The translations under genes and the position numbers were made by a program. Below the pieces are notes generated by a model. That model was not told the origin of the DNA and ran no database searches. It saw only the letters and a program-made list of their open reading frames with translations. Positions 1 through 8,793 of a DNA stretch of 64,000 nt are shown one piece after another; within the stretch, counting starts at the first letter, position 1, and each line of letters opens with the position of its first letter. Origin of the DNA: Stenomitos frigidus_A (GTDB lineage Bacteria > Cyanobacteriota > Cyanobacteriia > Leptolyngbyales > Leptolyngbyaceae); the NCBI RefSeq assembly GCF_963877135.1, contig NZ_CAWNSW010000166.1, forward strand, positions 32,513 through 96,512, given 5' to 3'.

Positions 1-2155
1 CTGATAGATCTGCATCACACATAGCCACATATAAAGTTTCTTTATCAATAATATTCGGACAACTAACTAACTGATATAAAAACTCTTTGAGCTGATCTAT
101 GGTAACTCCATTTTCAACCAGCATGGAGAGGAAAGCCCAAGCTGAATAGTTTTCATAAGCAGTTTCTAAATCGTCTTCTTCAATTATCGAGTGTCCTCTT
201 GAAATAGCATTCTCATGAGCATTTTTGAAGAAATAGATAATGTCTCTAGGTCTAGGTATTAACTTATCATAAATATAATCTTTTACTGGTACGTCTTTTA
301 CCGTCTTAACGATGTATTTCTCCCATAATGTACTGGCGAGCAGTTCGTTAACACTTAATTCGACAAATCTTTGTTCTATTATTCTAAATAAAACATCTTT
401 GTCACCTGACTTTAGAAGATTCGTATATTCTATTTTGTCTGGCTCTCTAGCAACACCAAGAATGTATTTAAATATATCGCTTCTTAGGAAGATAGTTAGA
501 TGAAAATCAATTTTCTTGGGTTGTCCTTTCACCGTAAAAGATGATAGTTCTCTAACAATCCTGCCTGTAACACCAAGTAAGCCTAAAATCCATTCACTTT
601 GAAGATTTAACTTGTTACCCTTTTTCCAGGATTTATCTAAATTATCTATAAGGACTAAAATTTTTCTATCCTTGTCAAATAGCTCTGCCAGGAAATTTCT
701 TATTTTAGACAAAGTTTCATCATGCATGATCTCAGCTAACTTTATTTTAAATTCTGAAAATTTTTCACCTGTATTTATTATATTAGCTTGGCTAATTTTT
801 TCTATCTCTTCCTCTAATCTTTCAGAGAAATCCTTTAAGAAAAGCTCAGAATTACTATCAATAAAATCTTTGAATGCTGTTTCTGTTGTAGTGAGTGCAT
901 ATGAATGTTTTGAAGTGATTTTAAGATAAACAGATTTTGCAACCTCTGTATAGATTAAAAGCTTCCATGCGCTTTCAACTAAATAACTCTTTTCATATTC
1001 TTCTGAAGAAACCTGCAAGATTTTAACTAAAGCATCAATTTCAAAGTTTACAGGTTTAATAAGGCAAACATGATTTCTTGAATCTTTTTCTAAAAGGCTC
1101 TTTAAATAGTACAAAGTCGCCGTTTTTCCTGTCCCTTTTCTTCCAATAACTATGTTGTAGTCGTTCTTAATTAAAGCTGGAATGTTAAAGTTTTGGACAT
1201 AATAGTATGGTAATTCCTCACTTTCATTCTCGGCTAAAAATTCACCAAAACTAATTTGTTGGAGTTTAGTCAACTCGTTCTTTATCTGCTGACTAGTTTT
1301 TTGTTGATAGATGTATTCTAAGAGCCTATCCTTAAGAGGCGCTAGAAAATCAGCTACAATCTCCTCACATCTTTTTTTACGATTATACTTAACTAACAAA
1401 TCTCTATAATCAATTGGTACTTCGTAAGGTTCTTCCGCCAACATCAAAAGATCTAAATTACAACCCAGAGCAAAACCCGCAATAAGTGAACATTTTGAGT
1501 TTTGAATTTGATAACCTGAACGATCTATAGAAGAAAATTCTATTAAAACGGCTTTATTCAACTTTTGCAGATACCACTCAAGAGGCTGTATTCTATTTTC
1601 TGACGCATCATCTGTGCTACAAGGGATTTTATATTTTAAAATTTGATTAGATATGGCTTGGCTGTAAATATTGTCAAATTGATTTTTTAGAAAAAGTAAA
1701 GGATGCCTACTATTATCTAAGCCCTGCTTCTGCTTCTTTTTTTGCTTTTCTTGTGTGGTATCATTGAAAATAAAAGAATTAAAAGCCGACACAATATCTG
1801 TAGTATTTATGTAACTTTGGTAACCAGTTGTTGTCAAAGCTGAAAACTCTTTGTATCGTCTTACTGATTCAATATGTGTATTGTCAAATATCAAAAATAT
1901 TGCTTTATCCTTTGCCATCGCATAACCAAGCTCAAAAATAACATTGTCGCTAAAACCTGTTAGATCGACACAGAAATAATCAGCTTCGTCGATAGCTCTC
2001 GTTACTTCATCAATAATTAGCTTGCCGTTGATGGTCTGGCTTCTCCAAGATTTTAGCGAGGCAACCTGGGAACTATTGATCAATTTAATTGCTTCTTCAA
2101 TTGATTCACCAGATGATTTAGGTTGACTACTGTAAGCAAAGAAGCCAGTTTTCAT
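1..2155 (-). CDS. Partial NDT/TIR-like + P-loop ATPase (Sll1717-like), runs off left edge
   Basis: Reading the minus strand from the ATG at 2155 gives 718 codons with no stop up to base 2, so the C-terminus lies outside the window. Residues 1-130 look like a nucleoside deoxyribosyltransferase/TIR-like fold, with the motif VDLTGFSDNVIFELGYA followed by a hydrophobic strand. A second domain of similar pattern (about 165-265) contains AGFALGCNLD and PIDYRDL. An ATPase follows, with Walker A GRKGTGKTA at residues 338-346 and Walker B ILVLIDNLDKSW at about 499-510. This order resembles the P-loop ATPases called Sll1717 family, as I recall it; the function is unproven, and a nucleotide-sensing defence role is inference. 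The gene is visibly AT-rich and has no HIP1 octamer, unlike its neighbours, which suggests horizontal transfer. Short plus-strand frames here are shadows. Confidence 0.8.
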   Translation of the reverse strand, partial: MKTGFFAYSSQPKSSGESIEEAIKLINSSQVASLKSWRSQTINGKLIIDEVTRAIDEADYFCVDLTGFSDNVIFELGYAMAKDKAIFLIFDNTHIESVRRYKEFSALTTTGYQSYINTTDIVSAFNSFIFNDTTQEKQKKKQKQGLDNSRHPLLFLKNQFDNIYSQAISNQILKYKIPCSTDDASENRIQPLEWYLQKLNKAVLIEFSSIDRSGYQIQNSKCSLIAGFALGCNLDLLMLAEEPYEVPIDYRDLLVKYNRKKRCEEIVADFLAPLKDRLLEYIYQQKTSQQIKNELTKLQQISFGEFLAENESEELPYYYVQNFNIPALIKNDYNIVIGRKGTGKTATLYYLKSLLEKDSRNHVCLIKPVNFEIDALVKILQVSSEEYEKSYLVESAWKLLIYTEVAKSVYLKITSKHSYALTTTETAFKDFIDSNSELFLKDFSERLEEEIEKISQANIINTGEKFSEFKIKLAEIMHDETLSKIRNFLAELFDKDRKILVLIDNLDKSWKKGNKLNLQSEWILGLLGVTGRIVRELSSFTVKGQPKKIDFHLTIFLRSDIFKYILGVAREPDKIEYTNLLKSGDKDVLFRIIEQRFVELSVNELLASTLWEKYIVKTVKDVPVKDYIYDKLIPRPRDIIYFFKNAHENAISRGHSIIEEDDLETAYENYSAWAFLSMLVENGVTIDQLKEFLYQLVSCPNIIDKETLYVAMCDADLS

Positions 2156-2457
2156 ACCGCTAAACCCTTAAGGAGAGACGATTTGTAAGCGTTATTTTAA
2201 CGCAATTACTTAAACTGGGAACATTCTTCCAACTGGCTTTACATTTTATAAATTCCTTTTCACTTAAATTGCACTTCTGCCACAGCCGCAGAAGTGCGAG
2301 TTTGATTAGAACGCCCGAGAAACTTTAACCACAGGGATCTTCAGCTTTAGCTTTTAAATGCTTTTAGATTTTGGGCTAGATTTGCAATAAACCAGCTAAT
2401 AAGTAGCAGTAGGGTGAGCAGTGTCCACCCTACTAGATCTGACTTTGCACCTAGGAT
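2156..2457. other. Intergenic region with two hairpins
   Basis: There is no gene here. Two stem-loops lie between two minus-strand genes. One has arms at 2271-2280 and 2288-2297 (GCACTTCTGC and its complement); the other has arms at 2408-2416 and 2426-2434 (AGTAGGGTG and its complement). The second lies just past the stop of the upstream gene and may help end its transcript, but no clear U-tract follows. Confidence 0.5.
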
Positions 2458-2904
2458 TTAGTTGCCAAAGGCATCTTTGATATTGTCAACAGCGCTTTCA
2501 ACAGCATTTTTGGTTTTGTCAATCGCGTTTTGAGTGCGAGCCGAGTCTTTGTCAGCTTTGCGCTCAATTCTAGCGGCGTCTTTCTTAGCTTTGCGTCCGA
2601 TGGCACTATCGTTGTCTGTGGCGCGATCGACCTTGGCAGCATTGGTTTTTGCTGTCTTCTTCAGCTTATCGGTCGTGTCGCGAACGAACCCTTTAGTGCG
2701 TCCAGCATCTTTACTGGCTTTCCCTTGTAATTCACTGCCTGCATCCGCTGCCGCAATCAAGTTGCTAGCAGGAGCCGCGATCGCTGCATTGCTTGAGAAA
2801 AACGCACCTTGCCAAGTAAACGCGATCGCCGACACGCAGAGCAGTGCAGTCGTCAACCAACGCCCGATCGTCGATACCCGTTTTGTAAAATAATTCAGTT
2901 TCAT
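2458..2904 (-). CDS. Exported low-temperature-induced/LEA-like protein
   Basis: This 148-residue protein has a signal peptide or N-terminal membrane helix (WLTTALLCVSAIAF) and an Ala-rich stretch ending AIAAPAS. The mature part is very hydrophilic, rich in Lys, Asp, Ala and Arg, with repeated DAARIERKAD-like units, and is probably helical and disordered. It resembles proteins annotated in cyanobacteria as low-temperature induced, and more generally LEA or CsbD-like stress proteins. The ATG at 2904 is chosen because AAGGAG lies 10 nt upstream. A TTG nine bases upstream of it would sit only 1 nt from that ribosome site. The stress role is inference. Confidence 0.7.
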   Translation of the reverse strand: MKLNYFTKRVSTIGRWLTTALLCVSAIAFTWQGAFFSSNAAIAAPASNLIAAADAGSELQGKASKDAGRTKGFVRDTTDKLKKTAKTNAAKVDRATDNDSAIGRKAKKDAARIERKADKDSARTQNAIDKTKNAVESAVDNIKDAFGN

Positions 2905-3055
2905 GGAATACAATCTCCTTTAGATTAGATTCCATTTCTACTTCATCCAGCTCACCGTTTAAATCGTGCTGTAGATGGAGGTTGCGCCTGAAGAAAAATC
3001 TATCAATGTAAGTAGTTGTTTCGACTATAAGTAACGCGATGTGCAACTAAATTTG

Positions 3056-3142
3056 CCCTCATCCCCACCCTTCTCCCCAGGGAGAAGGGCTTTCAGGCGT
3101 TTCCAGTTCCCTCTCCTGCTGGGAGAGGGCTAGGGTGAGGGC
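3056..3142. repeat. Imperfect inverted repeat, intergenic
   Basis: The left half reads GCCCTCATCCCCACCC and the right half ends TAGGGTGAGGGC, with GGGAGAAGGGC and GGGAGAGGGC inside. The whole block can fold into a long GC-rich hairpin. It lies between two minus-strand genes and looks like a dispersed intergenic element rather than a simple terminator. Confidence 0.5.
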
Positions 3143-3196
3143 GGTCTCAGCAGGTATTTCAGGGAAATCGCACATCGCGTTGAGTAGTTGTGTCAA

Positions 3197-4072
3197 CTAC
3201 CAATTGCGCCATCCGCCTGCCGTTTTGGTGCCTTGGCCAGACTGTGTCGGGCGAGTTTGCAGCAACGATTGGTACTCCTTGCTACTGGCCCAGCGATCGA
3301 TTTCGCGCGCACGTAAAACGGGTACGGGGTGGGTGAGTTGTGCGGTCATTGCCTGCTTCAACAGTTCGCCCAGTTGGTCATTGCTAATGTCATCGTAGGC
3401 GCGTGCTTGAGTGAGGAAGGCCTCCAGATTCAATTGTCCCGACAGCGTTGGCGAACCGCCTGCTAGCTTCATCAACACCGAGCTGACCACCTTGGAATCT
3501 TGCGTAGCAAGGAGAGCCGCTCGATCGCAGGTAAATTCGGCACAGCGCACCCATTCTAAAATTTGTGCCTGCAAGCTTTGCGCGATCGCGCCTCCCAGCG
3601 TGGGCAATTGCCCTGCCGCCAGCACCAACAGATTCGCCAGCGTCAGGTAGACACCATGTTCACACTTGAGATGCCCCAACTCATGGGCGATGACGGCCTG
3701 GATCTCTTCAGATGTGAGCAACTCCAGCAGTGAGGTATGCACCACAATAAAGGGCTGCTTGCCTCGCATCGCAAAGGTATACGCATTAGGAACCGGATGC
3801 TGCCGCACATACAACTGAGGCGGCTCCAAATCCAACACCTTGCAGGCATCCAGCAAAAGCTTGTGCAGATCAGGCAACTGCTGCTCACCCACCAACACGC
3901 TAGAGGCAATATTTTCCAGGTAGAAAAACTGTTCCGCGATCGGCCCAAGCAAATTCCGAATCACCACATCCAAACCGGGCAACTGCTTCAGGTTTGCCGT
4001 TGCTTCAAAGTCTAGAGGGTGTCGAAAGTGATCGGCTCTTAAGCCAATGAGAGGCGTTTGGAGAAAAGACAT
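3197..4072 (-). CDS. M48 family metallopeptidase (HtpX/Ste24-like)
   Basis: A 291-residue zinc peptidase. The metal site HELGH is at residues 130-134 (context VIAHELGHLKCEHG), and a later Glu in the segment CAEFTCDRAALLA fits as the third zinc ligand. A hydrophobic stretch after the zinc motif (YLTLANLLVLAAG) may be a membrane segment. M48 enzymes degrade or process membrane and stress-damaged proteins. The start is the ATG at 4072; an in-frame TTG 15 bases upstream is less likely. The specific substrate cannot be inferred. The gene stands alone, with murA downstream of a repeat-filled gap. Confidence 0.85.
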   Translation of the reverse strand: MSFLQTPLIGLRADHFRHPLDFEATANLKQLPGLDVVIRNLLGPIAEQFFYLENIASSVLVGEQQLPDLHKLLLDACKVLDLEPPQLYVRQHPVPNAYTFAMRGKQPFIVVHTSLLELLTSEEIQAVIAHELGHLKCEHGVYLTLANLLVLAAGQLPTLGGAIAQSLQAQILEWVRCAEFTCDRAALLATQDSKVVSSVLMKLAGGSPTLSGQLNLEAFLTQARAYDDISNDQLGELLKQAMTAQLTHPVPVLRAREIDRWASSKEYQSLLQTRPTQSGQGTKTAGGWRNW

Positions 4073-4187
4073 GCGGTGAGAAGACAAGGATGGGTTGAGG
4101 AGCCTGAGTCAGCGATCGTGCACTGCTCACCGACAGTATAACGAGAACCCCTGCTATCCTGCGTTGGTGTTCCCATCAATGATGTTT

Positions 4188-4231
4188 CAGCCCCTTAGCG
4201 GTTCTACCGCAGTCGAACCGCTAAGGGGCTG
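4188..4231. repeat. Perfect 17-bp-arm palindrome
   Basis: The arms CAGCCCCTTAGCGGTTC (4188-4204) and GAACCGCTAAGGGGCTG (4215-4231) are exact complements around a 10-nt loop. It lies between murA and the M48 gene. No U-tract follows, so it is more like a REP/MITE core than a terminator. Confidence 0.7.
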
Positions 4232-4254
4232 TGAAGAAATAACGCTATGGACTG

Positions 4255-4328
4255 TAGCGGTCAGCCATCAGCGGTCAGCGGTCAGCCATTAGAGAAAAGC
4301 TGATAGCTGATAGCTGATAGCTGATAGC
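4255..4328. repeat. Heptamer tandem repeats (STRR-like)
   Basis: Degenerate tandem GCGGTCA units are followed by four copies of TGATAGC. A near-identical block occurs at 43192-43259. Such short tandem heptamer repeats are known from filamentous cyanobacteria. Confidence 0.7.
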
Positions 4329-4393
4329 GAAGCCAAACGTATGCAGTTATTTTTTTACAAGTCCTAAGAGGCTCTGTTCGACTGGGAATGCAC

Positions 4394-5800
4394 TTAACTG
4401 GGTTCTGCCACCGGAACGGCGATCGTAGTTTCAGGTACGATCAACGGGCTTTCAAGGTGTTCTACAGACGGTAGCCGTTTCAGGTTAGCGCCAAGCTTTT
4501 GCAGCTTCAGCTCCAGGTTTTCATAGCCGCGATCAAGGTGCTGTAAACCCTGAATAACCGTTGTACCACGAGCGGCAAGTCCCGCCAGCACAAGAGCCGC
4601 CGAGGCGCGTAAATCAGTGGCGACGACAGGGGCACCAGAGAGCATCGGGACACCCCGGACGATCGCATGAGTGCCTTTGACGCGGATATCTGCGCCCATG
4701 CGAGTGAGCTCTGCGACATGGCGGAGACGATTTTCAAACACGGTTTCGGTGATCACGCTGTCGCCATCGCTCAAGGTGAGTAGGGCCATGAACGGAGCCT
4801 GCATATCAGTGGGAAACCCAGGATACGGCAGCGTTTCAATATCGGTTGCCAGATGGCGGTAGCCAGGCAAGATGCGGAGGCGGTTGGGCGCGTCTTCAAT
4901 GACCTGCGCACCGATCGCGTGCAGCTTGGCAATCACTGCCGTTAAATGATCGGGAATGACAGGGGACAAGCTGATTTCAGAATGCGTAATCGCACCAGCG
5001 ATGAGAAAGGTGCCTGCTTCAACCCGATCGGGAATGATCGCATAATCGGTTGTATGCAAGCTGGGCACACCGACGATCGTAATCGTGTTCGTACCAGCAC
5101 CGCGAATCTTGGCACCCATTGCCCGACAAAAGTTTGCCAGGTCAGCCACTTCTGGTTCCTGTGCCGCGTTTTCGATCGTGGTTTCGCCTTCTGCCAGCGT
5201 TGCCGCCATCATCAACGTTTCAGTCGCGCCAACGCTGGGATAGTCCAAATAAATTTTGGCCCCTTGCAGGCGTTTGTTTCTGCCGCGCAGGTGAGCATTC
5301 ACAATGCCGTGATCAATTTGCACGTCTGCACCCATTGCCTGCAAGCCTCTGACATGCAGAGCAACTGGTCGAGCCCCGATCGCGCAGCCGCCTGGTAAAG
5401 GGATTTTCGCCACACCCAGACGAGCCAGCAGAGGGCCAATCACAAAAAAGCTGGCGCGAAGCTGACTCACCAACTCATAGGGTGCTTTCGACTGAGCAAT
5501 ATGAGAGGCATTGACTAATAAACTATCTCCCTGCCGTTCTAGTTTCACTCCTAACGCGGAGAGAATTTCGCCCATGCGGGTAACGTCCGCCAGAGCTGGC
5601 ACGTTGCGGATGCGGCAATCTTGCGACGAACAAAGCAAGGCCCCGGCCATAATGACCAGTGCCGAATTTTTAGCACCGCTGATACCGACGTGACCATGCA
5701 AAGAGGCGCCGCCCGAGACTTGCAGGACGGCTTTGTCTTCTTCCGATGAAGAATGAGTGTTGGAGAGGCTAGGCGAGAGAGTAATTGGTCTGTCCTCCAA
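4394..5800 (-). CDS. murA: UDP-N-acetylglucosamine 1-carboxyvinyltransferase
   Basis: The 468-residue product is slightly longer than typical MurA because of about 25 extra N-terminal residues. It transfers enolpyruvate from PEP to UDP-GlcNAc, the first committed step of peptidoglycan synthesis in the cytoplasm. The family hallmarks are present: GISGAKNSALV near residue 40, and the loop GGCAIGARP with the catalytic, fosfomycin-reactive Cys at residue 139. The chosen start is TTG, preceded in frame by a stop 21 bases upstream. The first in-frame ATG is residue 51, inside the conserved domain, so a non-ATG start is required, but its exact position is uncertain. Confidence 0.93.
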   Translation of the reverse strand: MEDRPITLSPSLSNTHSSSEEDKAVLQVSGGASLHGHVGISGAKNSALVIMAGALLCSSQDCRIRNVPALADVTRMGEILSALGVKLERQGDSLLVNASHIAQSKAPYELVSQLRASFFVIGPLLARLGVAKIPLPGGCAIGARPVALHVRGLQAMGADVQIDHGIVNAHLRGRNKRLQGAKIYLDYPSVGATETLMMAATLAEGETTIENAAQEPEVADLANFCRAMGAKIRGAGTNTITIVGVPSLHTTDYAIIPDRVEAGTFLIAGAITHSEISLSPVIPDHLTAVIAKLHAIGAQVIEDAPNRLRILPGYRHLATDIETLPYPGFPTDMQAPFMALLTLSDGDSVITETVFENRLRHVAELTRMGADIRVKGTHAIVRGVPMLSGAPVVATDLRASAALVLAGLAARGTTVIQGLQHLDRGYENLELKLQKLGANLKRLPSVEHLESPLIVPETTIAVPVAEPS

Positions 5801-5985
5801 TAAATACTGGGTTACGAGTCAACGTGAAGCGTCACTTTTGGAAGCCACCATTTCTAATGACTTAAAAAAACGAACATCGAAATTTTACCGGAAAGATTCA
5901 AAATGTACAGTTTTTCGTCATCAGTGCGATCGCTCCGCTGGTTAAGGGCACCACAGAAGTATGCTCCATTTTTGCCCAAAAGTGA

Positions 5986-6014
5986 TTGACAGACGTCGCC
6001 GATTACTCCATGAT
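5986..6014 (+). promoter_or_regulatory. Putative sigma-70 type promoter of tRNA-Leu
   Basis: TTGACA (5986-5991) matches the -35 consensus exactly. After a 17-base spacer comes CATGAT (6009-6014), four of six matches to TATAAT. The tRNA begins 28 bases later. This is motif matching only. Confidence 0.5.
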
Positions 6015-6042
6015 TATGAATCGCGGCCTCGGCTGCGAATAA

Positions 6043-6126
6043 GCGGAACTGGCGGAATTGGTAGACGCGCTAGATTCAGGTTCTAGTGTTCGCAAGGACT
6101 TCCGGGTTCAAGTCCCGGGTTCCGCA
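6043..6126 (+). tRNA. tRNA-Leu (anticodon CAG)
   Basis: The acceptor stem GCGGAAC pairs with GTTCCGC, followed by discriminator A at 6126. The anticodon stem CTAGA/TCTAG encloses the loop TTCAGGT, giving anticodon CAG. A long variable arm, typical of tRNA-Leu, is present, and the T arm contains GGTTCAAGTCC. The CCA end is not encoded. The gene sits alone between murA (opposite strand) and the rRNA methylase gene. Confidence 0.95.
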
Positions 6127-6251
6127 TTGAGATCATGACAGATAATATGGGTCAACTCAGCAACCGAGGTATCACTTTAACTGCGTGTATTCCTCAGCTT
6201 TACTTATCTTTGAACAGGATTTGTAATAAAACTTTAATGAGTCAATCTTAA

Positions 6252-7037
6252 GTGCTCACTAGTCTTCAGAACCCTCTGGTTAAACAGATCCGAAAACTGC
6301 ACCAGACCAAAGAACGGCGGGAGCAACAGCTTTTTTTGCTGGAAGGAACTCATCTCTTAGAAGCAGCACTGGCTGTTGATCGCCCATTAATAACCCTTTG
6401 CCATACGATTGCCTGGCAAACAAAATATCCCCTGCTATGGGAACATGCGCAGCAATTGGCAGAGCGGGTTGAATTAGTCAGCGCGGACGTACTGCGCGCG
6501 ATCGCCACGACGGTTGAGCCGGATGGGGTTGTGGCGACGATTGAACGCACCTCAACGCCTGCTCCAGCGTTTACCAGCTTTGGCTTAGTGCTGGAAACGG
6601 TTCAAGATCCTGGCAATTTAGGCACCATGATTCGCACCGCTGCCGCCGCGGGTGCCGATGGCTTATTGCTCAGTGCTGATAGCGTTGACTTTGACCATCC
6701 TAAAGTGTTGCGGGCGTCGGCTGGTCAATGGTTCCAGCTGCCAATGGCGGCGAGTTTTGATCTGCAAACAGAACTTTCTCACTATCAGCAGCGGGGGATG
6801 CAGATTGTGGCAACCCTACCAACCGCAAACCTGACCTACTGGGAGGTTGATTTACGACAGCCGACACTGATTCTTATGGGCAATGAGGGTGGAGGCTTGT
6901 CTCCAGCACTGGCTGCAATTGCCGATCAGCAAGTAACGATTCCCCTGAACCCTGGCGTGGAGTCTTTAAATGTGGCGATCGCGGCCGCGCTGATGTTATA
7001 CGAAGCGAAACGGCAAAGGATGAGGAGTGAGGAGTAA
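6252..7037 (+). CDS. TrmH-family (SPOUT) RNA 2'-O-methyltransferase
   Basis: This 261-residue protein has the layout of 23S rRNA or tRNA 2'-O-ribose methylases (TsnR/RlmB type). An N-terminal substrate-binding domain (about 1-95) contains EGTHLLEAAL. The SPOUT catalytic domain carries QDPGNLGTMIRTA near residue 120, LILMGNEGGGLSP near 210 and IPLNPGVESLNVAIAAAL near 235; together these form the AdoMet knot. The start is the GTG at 6252, which places the conserved opening SLQNPLVKQIRKL at residue 4. The exact RNA target cannot be read from the sequence. Confidence 0.88.
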   Translation: MLTSLQNPLVKQIRKLHQTKERREQQLFLLEGTHLLEAALAVDRPLITLCHTIAWQTKYPLLWEHAQQLAERVELVSADVLRAIATTVEPDGVVATIERTSTPAPAFTSFGLVLETVQDPGNLGTMIRTAAAAGADGLLLSADSVDFDHPKVLRASAGQWFQLPMAASFDLQTELSHYQQRGMQIVATLPTANLTYWEVDLRQPTLILMGNEGGGLSPALAAIADQQVTIPLNPGVESLNVAIAAALMLYEAKRQRMRSEE

Positions 7038-7082
7038 GGAGTGAGAAAGTTTTGAATTTTGAGTTTTGAGTTGCAAGAGAGG

Positions 7083-7189
7083 GCTAAGGAACAAGAATTT
7101 AATCACTCCGGCATTTCCCGTAGGGGCGGGCCGTGCGCCCCTACCTGCAAATAATTTGTCGATTTTATTTAATCCACGATTCTAAGGAA
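7083..7189. mobile_element. MITE-like element, copy A
   Basis: It starts CTAAGGAACAAGAATTTAAT and ends ATTTAATCCACGATTCTAAG, which form imperfect terminal inverted repeats. The centre is an imperfect GTAGGGGC/GCCCCTAC palindrome. Length and ends match the copies at 8687-8793 and 8785-8890. No coding capacity. Confidence 0.6.
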
Positions 7190-7256
7190 AGAGGGTGAAG
7201 TTTTAGTTGATTCGGACTGCTGACTAATGGCCGTGGGTTCTGAGTGAATCCCCTCC

Positions 7257-7508
7257 CTACGCACCCCTCTCTTCTCCATCTTCCTGCCGCTTCTGAATAA
7301 ATTGCTCAATATCAGCGACGGCCTGCTCAAGGCTATTAAGGTCAAACTGATCCTCAACGGATGCATTGGTAGAACTGGGGTTATTGTGTTCAGGAGCCAT
7401 TGGCGATACAACCTCATCAGCGGGTTGAAGCGTCTCTTGCAACTGGTCGAGCGATTCTATGAATGCTCTGGCTGCTGCATACCGTAGGTTTTGCTGACGC
7501 TGATTCAT
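7257..7508 (-). CDS. Conserved cyanobacterial small protein, unknown function
   Basis: An 83-residue protein beginning MNQRQQNLRYAAARAF and continuing with a helical segment (IESLDQLQETLQ), an acidic, Asn/Ser-rich middle and a second helix (LEQAVADIEQFIQKRQ). I recall similar short proteins in other cyanobacteria, but no domain is recognised. The ATG at 7508 gives the conserved opening; an upstream non-ATG start would only add unlike residues. It is acidic and soluble. Confidence 0.6.
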   Translation of the reverse strand: MNQRQQNLRYAAARAFIESLDQLQETLQPADEVVSPMAPEHNNPSSTNASVEDQFDLNSLEQAVADIEQFIQKRQEDGEERGA

Positions 7509-7896
7509 AAGTGCTATTCCAAAATCAAGGATCAAAAGACCGGACTACTAGGCGAATGCCGTAGCGGGCTGTCCGTTTGAGCACACGAACTTCGTTAGTA
7601 CGTTGGGTGACGACAGTATGCATGATGGTAAGCGACCGCTAACAGTGCCTTTAAACGCTTTAGCTAAATGGTCGTCAGTATTTCAGCCTTAATATGCCCA
7701 ATTTAAAGCCATGTTTTGCTAAGGACATAAATCGGCAACTATTACCATAGCGTCAAGGGCGCTTTTGAGCCAGCTGCAAGTAGTCAGTTTGACCAAACGG
7801 TCACGATCGACCACTACCTTTTCTCTTTAAGATGGGCGTGGAAAGATAGCCTGAGTAAACCACAAACCCCGATAGATGCATTGCAGGGCAAGTTCT
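7509..7896. other. Intergenic region, no recognised feature
   Basis: This 388-base stretch lies between two minus-strand genes. I see no gene, RNA gene or strong repeat in it; upstream regulatory sequence of the 83-residue protein is probably included. Confidence 0.5.
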
Positions 7897-8382
7897 CTAC
7901 TCCGCTATCTCACGTAAAATTTGTTCTACCAGCGCTGGTTCTGCCGATGAAACCAGCGTTGAAGGATAGACTGCTCGTCCCCATGTTGGGTGAAGCACGA
8001 TGGAGCACCCGTGGCTGCAAGTAGTGCGATACCCTAAGGTCGCTTGCACAATCGCTACGTCATCTAACCGTAGCTTCCCAGGACGAGCCAGCAGCGGTAA
8101 GCCTGTCCGAGGATCAAAGATGGCTGCGGCGTAACCCAAACGGTTGATTTGAACAGCGATTGCATAGCCAAGCTTGAGAAACCGTCGCCGTAATTTATCT
8201 TTCTGCGCTTCGGCAATGGGCGATCGCTTCAACAAATCGCAGTCGCACGGCTGGAGCACAATGAGCATCGATCGTGCCGGACATGACCAATCTGGCAGCA
8301 GCTGATCCCGATGGTTACAAACGAACCGACTGGGCGGATGGACGGAGTATTGAGTTTGTGCTTGTTCGATGACTCCGTTCAC
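7897..8382 (-). CDS. MMADHC-like (methylmalonic aciduria and homocystinuria type D) protein
   Basis: A 161-residue protein similar to the cyanobacterial family named after human MMADHC, which directs cobalamin between the cytosolic and mitochondrial enzymes. Features recalled for the family are present: YSVHPPSRFVCNHRDQLLPDW near the N-terminus, FDPRTGLPLLARPGKLRLDDV in the middle and CSHGCSIVLHPTWG with two Cys near the C-terminus. The GTG at 8382 is the start, with GGAG 5 bases upstream. A role in cobalamin handling is suggested only by the family name. No B12 genes are nearby. Confidence 0.75.
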   Translation of the reverse strand: MNGVIEQAQTQYSVHPPSRFVCNHRDQLLPDWSCPARSMLIVLQPCDCDLLKRSPIAEAQKDKLRRRFLKLGYAIAVQINRLGYAAAIFDPRTGLPLLARPGKLRLDDVAIVQATLGYRTTCSHGCSIVLHPTWGRAVYPSTLVSSAEPALVEQILREIAE

Positions 8383-8686
8383 ACATACTCCAGGTAAGCG
8401 CTTTTTCCATTCTACGCAGGAGTATGTGATGTAGAAGCATAGACTTTGGTGCTGTCCTCATTGCAACCTCGATCCCAAAGCAAAGCAGAGCTTGATTGCA
8501 GGGCCCTTGTGAGCAGAACTTTCCAGGGTGGCCATAACTCAAACGTAGGTGTTGTTAAGAGTCAGTGATCAGCGGTGTGTAAATTTGACCGTTGACCCTT
8601 AATCATGAACCGCTGGGTGCTAACCGCTGACCGCTGACCGCTTCCCCTCCTTACCCAAACTATGAACTTATCTTTATACCCAATTC

Positions 8687-8793
8687 TTCGGAACAAGAAT
8701 TTAATAATCTCGGCATTTGCCGTAGGGGCGCACGGCCGTGCGCCCCTACGGCAAATAATTTTTTGGTTTTATTTAATTCACGATCCTTAGGAA
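8687..8793. mobile_element. MITE-like element, copy B, with 42-bp perfect palindrome
   Basis: The ends are GGAACAAGAATTTAAT and ATTTAATTCACGATCCTTAG. The core 8715-8756 is a perfect 42-bp palindrome, reading ATTTGCCGTAGGGGCGCACG out from the left arm. Its right end overlaps the left end of copy C by about 9 bases. Confidence 0.7.

Noticed and set aside
312..929. Two plus-strand frames inside the left-edge gene
   Set aside because: Antisense to a continuous minus-strand frame with recognisable ATPase motifs.
4188..4231. Palindrome as a rho-independent terminator for murA
   Set aside because: No T-run on either side; the symmetry and length fit a REP-type element better.
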